This document shows positions 1 to 10,600 of a DNA stretch of 16,055 nt, in pieces (positions within the stretch are counted from its first letter, which is position 1; each line of letters opens with the position of its first letter). The notes below the pieces were generated by a model. It did no database searches and had not been told where the DNA came from. It saw nothing but the letters and a program-made list of their open reading frames with translations. The translations under genes were made by a program, and so were the position numbers. Source of the stretch: Dehalococcoidia bacterium (GTDB taxonomy: Bacteria; Chloroflexota; Dehalococcoidia; JACQUA01); assembly GCA_030689845.1 (NCBI GenBank), contig JAUYHV010000266.1, forward strand, positions 1 through 16,055. Direction: 5' to 3'.

Positions 1-2087
1 CTAAACCCTATTTCACTTTGCTCAAAAGTGGAAGTCCTTTTTTCCAGCGAGATACTCTTCAAGTGGGACCTCCGCCAGCTTGCAAAACCTTCGTCCCGTC
101 CCAGGATATGATTAACTGGCTTTCCTGTTGCAAGTACCTCGTCTATTATTCCGTCTCCCCCAAGGTATTTGTCGATAGCGGTAGCCGCCTGGCGTCCGGC
201 AGCAATAGCTTCTATTACAGATGCGGGACCGCTGACAGCATCCCCCCCGGCGAAAACACCAGGACTGGAGGACTCTAAAGTCTCTTTATTTACTGAAATA
301 GTATTACCTCTGCCTGTCTTTACTCCGAAATCTGCCGGTATTTCAGGAGCCTGGCCGATAGCTGCAATGATGGTATCGTACTCCTCAACGTATTCACTAC
401 CGGGAATCGGTTCGGGCCGGCGCCGCCCGCTGGCGTCAGGACTTCCCAAGCGCATCCTCAACAATTCCAGGCGCACTACACCGTTACCTGTTAACACCTT
501 TGTAGGCGCGGTGAGGAAATTTATTTTCACCCCCTCCTCAAGAGCTCCGTCAATTTCTTCAGGCGCTGCCGGCATCTCAGCTCTGGTCCTGCGGTAAGCC
601 ATTACCACTTCTTTTGCCCCGATGCGCACGGCCACCCTGGCAGCATCGATAGCGGCATTTCCCCCACCTATTACCACGATCTTATTCCCTATTTCCACCT
701 GCTTACCAAGGCTGACTTCTCTTAAAAAAGTTGCGCAATCTATCACCTGGGGAATATCTTCACCGGGTACTCCCAGCTTCATTCCCTTGTGAGCGCCAGG
801 AGCTAAGAACACTGCGTTGAAACCGTCTTTTTGCAGGGCATCTACGGACTCAACCCTGCTGTTGGTTTTTATGTCTACTCCAATCTTTCGGATCTCGTCA
901 ATCTCCGAAGCAAGAATATTCCGCGGCAGCCTGTATTCCGGTATTCCTACCCTCATCATACCCCCTGGTTCAGGCAAAGCTTCGAATACCGTAACTGTGT
1001 GCCCCTTTTTTGCCAGGTAAAAAGCCGCCGTCAGACCGGCTGGTCCGGCTCCTACAACTGCTACCTTTTCCCCTGTCGCCCCTGCAATTTTTGAATTTTG
1101 GCGCCATATTCCGGTGTCGTTTTCGGCAGCAAACCGTTTCAGTTCTTTGATAGCAATCGGGTCATTCAACTGTCCCCTGCGGCAGGCTTCCTCGCAAAAA
1201 TGAACACAAACCAAACCCAGAGTATGGGGGAAAGGAACTTTTTCCCGGATTACTGCCAGCGCCTCCCCCGGTTCGTTCTCGGCGCAAAGCCGGACATACC
1301 TTGGAATATCGATACGTGCCGGACAAGCGTCGCTACAAGGAACAACATAAGCTTGCCAGTCGGGAATATCATTCCATACTGCAGCTTTATCAACGAGAGC
1401 GCCGGTTGGACAGACTTCCACGCAGGTAAAACAGTATTTACAACCTGCCTCATCGAGAGGGCGGTTGAAGGCAGTGCCCACCAGAGCTTCGCTCCCTCTG
1501 TAAGTAAAAGCAATGGCGTTTATTTTCCGGACGTCACAGCAGCCCCTTACACAACGCCCGCACAGGATGCACAGGTTATAGTTTCGGTCGAAATACGGAT
1601 TGTCTTGAATTACAGGCAAACCCCTTGACTCAAAAGGTAAACTCATCTCCCTTAATCCCAGGTAGTCAGCCACGTTCTGCAGTTCGCATTTATAGTTTTT
1701 AGGGCAGGTTACACATCTCTCTGTAATATCCACGTTACGCAGGCAAATATCATCAGGTCCGCATCTCTCCCGCCGCCAGCACTCGATGCATGCCCTGGGG
1801 TGCTCCGTGAACGTCAATTCAAGAACATTGCGCCGTAATGCCTGCAATTGAGGCGTTTTAGTGCGAACAACCATTTTATCCGTCGCCGGGGTGGTACATG
1901 AGGGAGGATTCCCCCTCATTCCGTCTATTTCAACGATACAAATACGGCAACCCCCGAAAGAAGGCAAAAAAGGATGGTAGCACAAAGTAGGTATATAAAT
2001 ATCTGCATCCAGCGCAGCCTCCAGTACCGTCGCACCCCTTTTTGCTTTCACAGGTTTGTCGTCAATGGTTAATATGAGTGTTTCCAT
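1..2087 (-). CDS. NuoG-like ferredoxin domain fused to GltD-like NAD(P)H flavoprotein (C-terminus cut by window edge)
   Basis: About 695 codons are visible from an ATG at 2087, preceded by GGGAG seven bases upstream; no stop is reached before the left edge. The end still matches the tail of the neighbouring NuoF-GltD fusion, so perhaps only 20 to 25 residues are missing. Domain order: NuoG-type [2Fe-2S] domain (Cys36, 47, 50, 64); His-Cys cluster region with a Cys-rich insertion (His96, Cys100, 103, 109, 115, 125, 128, 134); two [4Fe-4S] motifs (Cys173/176/179/183 and 216/219/222/226); GltD N-terminal cluster region (about 250-305); FAD site VVGAGPAG near 344-351; then a second Rossmann site GGGNAAID and an AYRR-type motif typical of NADP(H) binding in glutamate synthase small subunits. 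It lies 25 bases after the selenocysteine formate dehydrogenase. Likely role (inferred): passing electrons between an NAD(P)H site and iron-sulfur partners of this complex. No glutamate synthase large subunit is present, so amino-acid synthesis is unlikely. Confidence 0.88.
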   Translation of the reverse strand, partial: METLILTIDDKPVKAKRGATVLEAALDADIYIPTLCYHPFLPSFGGCRICIVEIDGMRGNPPSCTTPATDKMVVRTKTPQLQALRRNVLELTFTEHPRACIECWRRERCGPDDICLRNVDITERCVTCPKNYKCELQNVADYLGLREMSLPFESRGLPVIQDNPYFDRNYNLCILCGRCVRGCCDVRKINAIAFTYRGSEALVGTAFNRPLDEAGCKYCFTCVEVCPTGALVDKAAVWNDIPDWQAYVVPCSDACPARIDIPRYVRLCAENEPGEALAVIREKVPFPHTLGLVCVHFCEEACRRGQLNDPIAIKELKRFAAENDTGIWRQNSKIAGATGEKVAVVGAGPAGLTAAFYLAKKGHTVTVFEALPEPGGMMRVGIPEYRLPRNILASEIDEIRKIGVDIKTNSRVESVDALQKDGFNAVFLAPGAHKGMKLGVPGEDIPQVIDCATFLREVSLGKQVEIGNKIVVIGGGNAAIDAARVAVRIGAKEVVMAYRRTRAEMPAAPEEIDGALEEGVKINFLTAPTKVLTGNGVVRLELLRMRLGSPDASGRRRPEPIPGSEYVEEYDTIIAAIGQAPEIPADFGVKTGRGNTISVNKETLESSSPGVFAGGDAVSGPASVIEAIAAGRQAATAIDKYLGGDGIIDEVLATGKPVNHILGRDEGFASWRRSHLKSISLEKRTSTFEQSEIGF

Positions 2088-2112
2088 TTAATAACTCCCA
2101 GGTTTAATATTC

Positions 2113-4872
2113 CTAATTCGAACCAGTGCCGGTCCTGGCTTTTTCCACCTTGACCGCCGCCACTTTCAGTTCCGGTGTTTTTGCCAGGGGATCCAGGGCC
2201 GGGTTAGTTAAAACATTGGTAGGCGATTCGGAAAAATGAAATGTCATCGAAACAACACCTGGCGGAGATGTTTTTGTTACCTTTGCCGCTGTTTCGACTT
2301 CTCCGCGGCGGGAGGTAACCATAACCCGGTCGCCGTCCTTTATTCCCAGATTTTCTGCATCCGCAGGGTTAATCTCAAGTAGTTCATTTGCCCGCAGCTT
2401 ATTCAATCCGGATACTTTGCGCGTCATGGTGCCGGTATGATACTGGTATGGGCTGCGTTCAGTCGTTAGAATAAGCGGATAATCGCTGTCTGCCAACTCT
2501 TTTGAAGGCCGGTAGGATAAAGCTTTGAAAAACCCCTTACCCCGGGAGAAGGTTTTGCTATGCAATATGGGAGTCCCCGGATGTTCTTTATCTGGACACG
2601 GCCATTGCAGGCCTTTTTTCTCCAGTCTTTCATAGCTGATACCCCCGTAGCTCGGTGTTACCTTTGCTATTTCATCCATCACGTCCCTGGCAGTTTCAAA
2701 TTCAAATCCTTTAGCATTCATCTTCCGGGCAATACTGGAAACGAGCCACCAGTCAGGTTTCGCTTCACCGGCGGCTTCCACGGCTTTCCTCACCCGCTGG
2801 ACACGCCTCTCGGTATTTGTAAATGTGCCGTCCTTTTCGGCAAAACTCACGCCGGGTAAAACAATATGCGCCAGCCGCGCTGTCTCGGTTAAAAATATAT
2901 CCTGAACAGCGAAGAATTCAAGATTAGAAAGTGCCGCTCGTATGTGCTTGCTATCTGGGTCGCTGAGAACGGGATTCTCTCCAATAAGATACATTGCCTT
3001 TATTTTTTTATGGTAGGCAGCTTCCATTATTTCTGTTAAAGTCAGTCCCGGTTCGGGATTTAACCTGCACCCCCAAGCGGTTTCAAACTTGGTCAAGGCT
3101 TCCGGAGTTGCTACCCGTTGATATCCGGGGAAAACGTCGGGAAGCGCTCCCATGTCACAAGCCCCCTGCACGTTGTTCTGTCCACGCAGAGGATTCACAC
3201 CACTGGATGGTTTCCCGATATTGCCTGTCAACATTGCCAGGTTTGCTATCGCCATTACATTATCTGTTCCATGGGAATGCTGGGTGATGCCCATAGTGTA
3301 AAGAATACTCGCAGGTTTGGACGAAGCATACATGCGAGCTGCTTTGACAATCGTCTCCCTTTTAATACCCGTGATACTTTCTACAAAATCCAGGTTAAAT
3401 TCGGACAGACTTGATTTAAAATCTTCAAAGCCTTCGCAGCGCTGAGAGATGAATTCCGTGTCAGCCAACCCTTCCTCTAAAATAATCCTGCACATTCCCA
3501 TGATCAGAGCCACATCGCTGCCTGGATTATTGCGCAACCATAATGTGGCCCAGCGAACCAGGTCTATCTCCCGGGGATTTATGACTATTAGTTGTTTCCC
3601 CTGGCGCACTGCCCTCCAGCATTCCAGCGCCAGGACAGGGTGAGACGTGGTAGTGTTCGTACCTATTGCCATTATACAGGCGGCATCGCCAATCTCGCCA
3701 ATGGAGTTAGTCATTGCACCGCTTCCGAAAGTCGTGGCTAGACCAGCCACAGTTGGAGCATGTCAGAGGCGGGCACAGTTGTCCACATTGTTCGTCCCCA
3801 GGACAACCCGGGCAAATTTCTGGGCGACATAGTTGTCTTCGTTCGTGCATTTTGAAGAACTTATAACAGCTACTTCGTCGCTCCTGTAATTCCTCAACCT
3901 GGAAGCCACGATATTCAAAGCTTCATCCAGGTTTACAGGGCTGAATTGGCCACCACAATTGATTAGCGGTACAGTCAACCTGTCAGGATGATGGACCATT
4001 TCCTTAATGGCAAAATGCCCCTTCACACACAGGTAACCTTTATTTACCTCACTCTCTTTGTCGGGATAAACGTTGATTACTTTGTTTTCCCTTGTCCCCA
4101 AAACCAGGCCGCAGCCTACGCCACAATAAGTACATGTCGTTTTTGTTTCCGTTTCGGCTTTTGGAGAATCCTTGAAATATAAAGCACCGACCGGGCAACT
4201 GGAAACGCAGGCTCCACAGGAAATACAATTGGTATCGAATATGGGCTTGCTGCCGAAAGGCCCGTTAAGGCTGTCGCCACCCCAGTTGTATACATTTACT
4301 GCCCCGATGCCCCTTATTTCATTACATACGCGGGAACACCTTCCGCACAAAATGCACCTGTTCAGGTCCCTGGCAAAAAAAGGATTACTGTCGTCTATGG
4401 GTAAATTTCGATATGAATACTCAATTTTCACATCGTTTTTATTAACATGGCAAACGACCTGCTGCAATTCACAATTATAATTTCTGGGGCACGTTACACA
4501 TCTGTCGGTAACCGCTACGTTTCTCAAGCAAATATCGTCGGGGCCGCATTTTTTTTGACGCCAGCACATCAGGCAAGCGCACGGGTGCTGGGAGAGAATA
4601 GGGTTTAAAGCCTCTCTGCGAAGCTGTAGGAGTTGTGGAGTGGAGGTCCTGACAACCATACTATCTGTTGCGGAAATGGTGCAAGATGGGACATAATCTT
4701 TATAACCTTCAATCTCCACAACACATAACCGGCATCCTCCTGTTGCCGAAAGATGGGGATGAAAACAAAGGCTGGGTATGTATATTTCGTTATCCAGGGC
4801 TGCCGCAAGAACAGTGGAACCCTGTTTTGCCTTTACTTCCTTGCCATCAATGGATAAATTTAAGGTTTCCAA
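2113..4872 (-). CDS. fdhA: Selenocysteine-containing formate dehydrogenase, catalytic subunit with NuoG-like N-terminus
   Basis: This is one 919-residue protein interrupted by an in-frame TGA at 3763-3765, read as selenocysteine 370. Formate dehydrogenases oxidise formate to CO2, or the reverse, at a Mo or W bis-pterin centre. The Sec context CARL-U-HAPT matches E. coli FdhF (CARV-U-HGPS), and a SECIS hairpin follows the TGA. Catalytic equivalents of E. coli His141, Arg333, Gln335 and Lys44 are His371, Arg563, Gln565 and Lys284. Iron-sulfur motifs: [2Fe-2S] Cys36/47/50/64; His96-Cys region with a Cys-rich insertion up to Cys134; [4Fe-4S] at 173/176/179/183 and 216/219/222/226; Mo-proximal [4Fe-4S] Cys247/250/254/282. 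The start is TTG with AAAGGG seven bases upstream, aligned with the start of the paralogue at 7588. No signal peptide or Tat motif is seen, so it should be cytoplasmic. An annotation that treats TGA only as stop would split it into two false genes of 369 and 545 residues. Confidence 0.95.
3734..3765 (-). promoter_or_regulatory. Selenocysteine UGA codon and bacterial SECIS hairpin inside fdhA
   Basis: The UGA is at 3765-3763. Twelve bases later the mRNA forms a perfect six-base-pair hairpin, GUGGCU-GGUCU-AGCCAC (3750-3734). The loop GGUCU is the same as I recall for the E. coli fdhF SECIS, where SelB binds. Position, size and loop all fit a bacterial SECIS that directs Sec-tRNA insertion. The host must therefore carry selA, selB, selC and selD elsewhere; none is in this window. 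Confidence 0.93.
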
Positions 4873-4924
4873 ATTTGTGCCCTTTAAAATTATACCAGAA
4901 TATCCATATAACCGGTCTTATTTA

Positions 4925-7588
4925 TCACAGTTTAACTACTTTTACAGCCGTTAGTTTCAATTCCGGAGTCCGCATCGAAGGTTCGGTAAAGGAATCGGTC
5001 AGGACGTTGGTCGGAGTCCCGGGGAAATGAAAACTCATGGCAACAATGCCTTCCGGGGTGTCGTCCGAAATTTTGGCTTTTACCTTCAATTCTCCGCGTC
5101 TGGAAACCACTTTCACTACCTCCCCGCCGGCAATACCGGCCCTCTCGGCATCGGTTTTGCTGATACTCAAGTATTCCTCGTGCTTTAGCATGTCCATTCC
5201 GGTTACACGCCTGGTCATAGTGCCTGTTTGGTAATGATACCTGTTTCTCTCCGTCGTTAGTATTAACGGATATTCAGCATCCGGTTTTTCCCGTGGTTCC
5301 CTGTATTCAACTGGTGTAAAACGTCCTTTACCCCTTATAAAACCATTCTCATGGAGTATAGGAGTACCTTTGTGTTCCTTGTCCGGACAGGGCCATTGTA
5401 TACCCCCGCTGCCGAGTCGCGAGTGACTTATTCCGGCATATTCCCCAATCAGGCCGGCAATTTCTTCCATGATTTGGGAAGGATTGGCAAATTCAAACCC
5501 TTTTGTTTCCATCCTCCTTGCCAGCTGGCACAGAATCCACCAATCCGGATGGGAATCCCCAACGGGTTCGATAACTTTTCGAACCAGTTGCACGCGCCTT
5601 TCCGTGTTAGTAAAAGTGCCGTCTTTTTCGGCAAAAGAAGCCGCAGGCAATACCACATGGGCCAACCTGGCTGTGTCCGTAAGAAATAAATCCTGTACGA
5701 CCAGGAATTCCAGCTTCTTCAATGCTTCGATTACATGTTGGCTGTCAGGTTCGCTTATTACCGGATTTTCCCCGATTATATACATTGCTTTTAATTTCTT
5801 TTCCCCGGCCTCTTTCATCATCTCTGTTACCGTCAGCCCCGGGGTTCCCTCAAGCTGGCATTCCCATGCCGCATCAAATATTTCCCGTGCTTCATCCTTA
5901 TTTATATTTTGATACCCGGGCAGCATGTCAGGCAACGCGCCCATATCACATGCGCCTTGAACATTATTTTGACCGAAAAGCGGGTTGACTCCGCTGGAAG
6001 GTTTTCCAACATTCCCGGTAAGCATCGCCAGGTTGGCCGCCGCCTCGACATTATCCCTGGCATAAATATGCTGGGTGATACCGCTGCCGTATATGATGCT
6101 GGCTGGTTTTACCGTGCCATAGATTCTGGCTGCCTGCGTTATTTTTTCCTTTGAAATACCACTTACATTCTCAACAAAGTCCAGGTCATATTCATTCAGA
6201 GAAGTTTTAAAGGCTTCGTAATTTTCACATTTTCCCTTAATGAACTCTTTATCTTCCAACCCTTCGCCAACTATCACTTTTGCTATCCCCATCAACAGGG
6301 CAGCGTCACTGCCAGGCCTGTTTTGAAGCCACAAACTGGCCCACCTGGCCAACTCAGTTTCCTTCGGATTAACCACAATAAACTTACTACCCCTCCGGAC
6401 GCCCCGCCAAATTTCCATGGCCAGGACCGGGTGAGAAACCGTTGTATTTGTTCCAAGGGCCAAAACACATCCGGCACCGCTGATATCCCCTATGGGGTTG
6501 GTCATAGCTCCGCAGCCAAAAGCAGCGGTCAACGCCTCCAAAGTTGGTGTTGCGCACAACCTGGCACACTGGTCCACGTTATTTGTATTTAAAGCCACTC
6601 TTGCAAACTTTTGGGCCAGGTAATTTTCCTCATTTGTGGCTTTCGAGGAACTTATAACACCGACCTCCGGCCCCTTATATTTACCCAGTTTCATCGCAAC
6701 CAGTTCCAGGGCTTCATTCCACGTTGACTTGATAAAATTGTTCCCCACCCTTATTAGAGGGGAAGTCAATCTTTCGCTATGATGTACAAACTCGGTCACT
6801 CCGAAGTGTCCTTTAACACATAAATGGCCTTTATTAACCTCGCTATTAGGATCAGGCAGGACCCGAGCGATTTGCCCTCCTCTTACGCCAATGGACAGTC
6901 CGCATCCTACTCCGCAATAAGTGCAAACGGTTACAATCTCTGTATCGGGCCGTTTTTCATTTTTTAAATATAATGCGCCAACCGGACATTTCGAAACACA
7001 TGACCCGCAGGAAATACAGTTTGACGAGATAATCGGTTGGTTCCCAAAAGCGGCGATAACGCTTCCAAATCCCCGGAAAGCCACATCTATAGCTCCGACT
7101 CCCCTGATTTCGTCACATACCCTGACGCATTTTGCGCAAAGGATACACTTATTCAAATCCCTGACGAAAAAAGGATTGCTGGTATCGGGGTTTACAGCCC
7201 TGCTGGTTCGTTTGAACTTGTACTGGTTAATACCAAGATAAGCCGCGGCAGACTGTAAATCACATCGCTGGTTCTTAACACAAATCAGGCAGTCCGCAGG
7301 GTGGTCCGACATGATAAGCTCAATTGCCGTCCGCCTTATCTTTTCAACGGCAGGTGTCTGTGTCAGTACCTTCATACCCTCGGCAACAGGGGTCGTACAG
7401 GCAGTCGGTTGTCCCCTGACACCTTCTATTTCGACGACACAAAGGCGGCAGCCGCCGTAAGGTTCGAGTTCTTTGTCAGCGCAGAGAGTCGGGATATAAA
7501 TCCCGGCCTTTTTAGAGGCCTTAAGAACTGTATCTCCTGGAGCGGCTTTAATCTCCTTGCCGTCCATTTGCAGGGTTATAGTAGTCAC
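4925..7588 (-). CDS. Cys-type formate-dehydrogenase-like Mo/W oxidoreductase with altered active site
   Basis: This 887-residue protein is a tandem paralogue of the selenocysteine formate dehydrogenase downstream. It has a NuoG-like N-terminus, [2Fe-2S] Cys36/47/50/64, His96/Cys100/103/109 without the Cys-rich insertion, and [4Fe-4S] at 148/151/154/158 and 191/194/197/201. The Mo-proximal [4Fe-4S] is Cys222/225/229/257, followed by the bis-pterin catalytic region and the C-terminal cofactor-binding domain. At the metal site Cys345 replaces Sec. The residue after it, an essential His in formate dehydrogenases, is Ala346 (CARL-C-ATPT). The Arg of the RGQNNVQG motif is Phe538 (LFGQNNVQG). Lys259 and Gln540 are kept. 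The family call is firm; formate as substrate is doubtful. It may act on another substrate or serve as an electron-wiring subunit. The start is GTG with GGTGAT about six bases upstream. It begins 18 bases after the NuoF-GltD fusion and ends 52 bases before fdhA. Confidence 0.92.
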   Translation of the reverse strand: MTTITLQMDGKEIKAAPGDTVLKASKKAGIYIPTLCADKELEPYGGCRLCVVEIEGVRGQPTACTTPVAEGMKVLTQTPAVEKIRRTAIELIMSDHPADCLICVKNQRCDLQSAAAYLGINQYKFKRTSRAVNPDTSNPFFVRDLNKCILCAKCVRVCDEIRGVGAIDVAFRGFGSVIAAFGNQPIISSNCISCGSCVSKCPVGALYLKNEKRPDTEIVTVCTYCGVGCGLSIGVRGGQIARVLPDPNSEVNKGHLCVKGHFGVTEFVHHSERLTSPLIRVGNNFIKSTWNEALELVAMKLGKYKGPEVGVISSSKATNEENYLAQKFARVALNTNNVDQCARLCATPTLEALTAAFGCGAMTNPIGDISGAGCVLALGTNTTVSHPVLAMEIWRGVRRGSKFIVVNPKETELARWASLWLQNRPGSDAALLMGIAKVIVGEGLEDKEFIKGKCENYEAFKTSLNEYDLDFVENVSGISKEKITQAARIYGTVKPASIIYGSGITQHIYARDNVEAAANLAMLTGNVGKPSSGVNPLFGQNNVQGACDMGALPDMLPGYQNINKDEAREIFDAAWECQLEGTPGLTVTEMMKEAGEKKLKAMYIIGENPVISEPDSQHVIEALKKLEFLVVQDLFLTDTARLAHVVLPAASFAEKDGTFTNTERRVQLVRKVIEPVGDSHPDWWILCQLARRMETKGFEFANPSQIMEEIAGLIGEYAGISHSRLGSGGIQWPCPDKEHKGTPILHENGFIRGKGRFTPVEYREPREKPDAEYPLILTTERNRYHYQTGTMTRRVTGMDMLKHEEYLSISKTDAERAGIAGGEVVKVVSRRGELKVKAKISDDTPEGIVAMSFHFPGTPTNVLTDSFTEPSMRTPELKLTAVKVVKL

Positions 7589-7606
7589 AGGATAATCACC
7601 CGTAGT

Positions 7607-10600
7607 TTAATCTTCAAGGTCGCACCTCAAGCACCGTCCTGCCTCTTCCACGGCTTGTTCCGGGGTGTACCCTTCTTCAACCTGGACAAAGGAGCCGATT
7701 CTCTCCTTTACGGTTTTTAACCCCATATGTGGTCTACCTTTATCTCCTTCCTCCACTTCACGGGGTTTCAGTTCTGTTTCAGGCGGAGCCAGGATTTCCT
7801 CCATATCACCTGTTCCACCCAAATATCTGTCGATAGACGAAGCAGCCAATCTCCCGGTAGCAATCGCCTCAATCACCGAAGCCGGGCCGCTGACAACATC
7901 GCCTCCGGCGAAAGCGCCTTTCCGGCTTGTCTCAAGGGTATCCGGGTCAACCTCGATAGTACCATTCCTGTTTAATTTAAGGTCAAAACCCGGAGGAATA
8001 TCGGATGTTTGCCCGATGGCTGCTATCACCGTGTCTAATTCAACAGAATATTCGCTTCCCTTAACTGGTTCAGGCCGCGGCCGACCGCTGGCATCGCGTT
8101 TCCCCAGGGCCATGCGCAAAAACTCAAGATTTACCTTACCGTTAACTTTAGTGATAACTGACGGCGCGGTAAGAAATAAAAATTGCACTCCCTCGCTTTC
8201 AGCCTCTTCGATCTCTTCGCTGCTGGCCGGCATTTCCGACCGGCTCCGGCGATAAATAATTGACACATTTTTGGCGCCAAGGCGAAGGGCGGCCCTCGCT
8301 GCATCGATAGCCACATTACCTCCCCCGATAATTCCAACTTTTTCCCCAATGTCTATGGCCTTGCCCAGGTTCAAATCCCGCAGAAAGTCCACTCCTTCCA
8401 GCACTTTTGAATCTTCTTCTCCCGGAATACCAAGTTTCGCTCCTTTATGCGACCCGGCAGCGATAAATATCGCTTCGTAGCCTTCTTTCTGGAGCATATC
8501 CAGCGATTCCACTTTGGTTTCCGTCTTGATTTCCACCCCTGCATTTGCTATTTCCTGAATTTCCCGGCTCAATACCTTCCTGGGAAGCCTGTATTCAGGT
8601 ATTCCGTAACGCATCATTCCCCCGGGTTCGGGAAGCGCCTCAAAAATGGTTACTGAATGCCCTTTCTTTGCCAGGTAATACCCTACAGTAAGTCCCGCCG
8701 GCCCTGAACCGATCACCGCAGCTTTTTTTCCTGTGGAGGGCATTATTTTATTGTTTTCTTTCCATAACCCATCGTCCTTTTCGGCTGCTATCCTCTTCAA
8801 AGCCCTTATGGCAATCGGTTCATCCAGTTGCCCGCGCCGGCACTTCGACTCACAGGGATGAACACACACAAGGCCGCAGACAAAAGGAAAGGGTATCTTC
8901 TCCCTTATAGTCGCCGCGGCTTCCCCGAATTTACCGGATTCGATAAAACGCACGTATTTGGGCACATCTATACCTGCCGGACAGGTATGTCTGCACGGAG
9001 CAATCACCAGGCCTTTACAAACGGCAGCAAAACACCTGTGCCGTTTAATGTGAGCTTCGTACTCATTGCGGAAATATTTTAGCGTGGTTAATACCGGGTT
9101 TGGGGCAGTCTGCCCCAGTCCGCAAAGAGAACCTGCCTTAACAGCCCCGGCCAAATCGGAAATAAGTTCCAAATCGTCCATCGATGCCCGCCCCGAGGTG
9201 ATGTCCTGTAACATCACATATAACTGGAGAGTCCCCAGGCGGCACATCACGCATTTACCGCAGGATTCATCCTGGGTGAATGAAAGAAAATACCTGGCCA
9301 CGTCCACCATGCAGTCGTCCTCATCCATCACCACCATTCCGCCTGAACCCATAATAGAACCCAGGGCTGTTAATGACTCGTAATCTACCGGGGTTTCCAG
9401 GTGATTAACGGGAATACACCCGCCGGAAGGACCTCCGGTTTGTACCGCTTTTAACTTTTTTCCACCTGGAACGCCACCCCCAATTTCAAATATTATTTCG
9501 CTTAAGGGAGTTCCCATGGGAACTTCAACAAGGCCGCAGTTAGCCACTTTACCTGTTAAAGCAAAAATGGCCGTTCCTTTGCTCTTCTCGACACCTATTT
9601 CGGAAAACCAGTCAGCGCCATTTGCAATAATAGGAGGAACGAAGGCGCATGTCTTAACGTTGTTTATTGTAGTCGGCTTGCCCCACAAGCCGGACTGCGC
9701 TGGAAACGGCGGCTTTGCCCGGGACACACCCCTTTTACCCTCTATGGAAGCCATGAGAGCAGTTTCCTCACCGCATACAAAAGCCCCGGCGCCTTCCCTT
9801 AAATCCATCGTGAAACTAAAATCAGTACCGAAGATATTTTTTCCAAGGTACCCTTTGGCGAGAGCCGCTTCCATGGCAAGTTTAAACCGTTTTACCGCCA
9901 AAGGGTATTCTGCCCTGACATAGATATATCCTTCATGAGCTCCAATAGCATAACCTGCAATAACGATGCCTTCCAGGACGGCATGAGGATCTCCCTCTAA
10001 AATACTGCGGTCCATAAAAGCCCCGGGGTCACCCTCATCGGCATTGCAAATCATGCATTTTTCATTGCCGGGAGACTTACGGCACAACTCCCACTTTAAA
10101 CCCGTAGGAAAACCCGCACCTCCTCTGCCCCTCAGTCCCGATTTTTTAATCTCGGCAATAACCTCATCAGGACTCATCGAGGTGAGCGCTTTTTTCAACG
10201 CCTGGTACCCGCCAACTGCCAGGTAGTCCTCAATCCGCTCCGGGTTGATATGGCCGCAGTTACGCAGCACGATCCTCTTTTGCCTGCTGTAAAAAGGTAT
10301 GTCCTTATAATAGGGAATGGCTTTACCGGTTGCGGGGTCCCTGTAAAAAAGCCTTTCGACCGGTTTGTTATCTTTCAAGTGGGAACTGGCAATCTCCGCC
10401 ACGTCGTCAACAGTTACATGGGTGTAAAATATACCCTCCGGGGAGATATCGATTATGGGACCCTGCTGGCAAAAACCGTGACATCCCACGTAATCCACTA
10501 CCATATCCTTAATGCCAAGGCGTTCGACTTCGTGTTTAAGTGCCTCCATTATGTAAGCCGACTTTCCTAACTCACAGCCCGGACCGCGGCACACCTGGGC

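Noticed and set aside
2113..3750. A separate gene starting at a GTG at 3750.
   Set aside because: It is the C-terminal part of the selenoprotein. The frame is continuous with the upstream part through the TGA, and no ribosome site precedes this GTG.
4889..4897. TGGTATAAT on the minus strand in the 52-base gap before fdhA, resembling an extended -10 promoter element.
   Set aside because: The start point would fall inside the AAAGGG ribosome site of fdhA and no good -35 box is present, so it would not give a well-translated message. It is more likely chance in AT-rich spacer.
7607..7975. Possible NADPH-glutamate synthase function for the GltD-like domains.
   Set aside because: No glutamate synthase large subunit is present, and both domains are fused to NuoF- or NuoG-like redox modules. 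The local context points to electron transfer.
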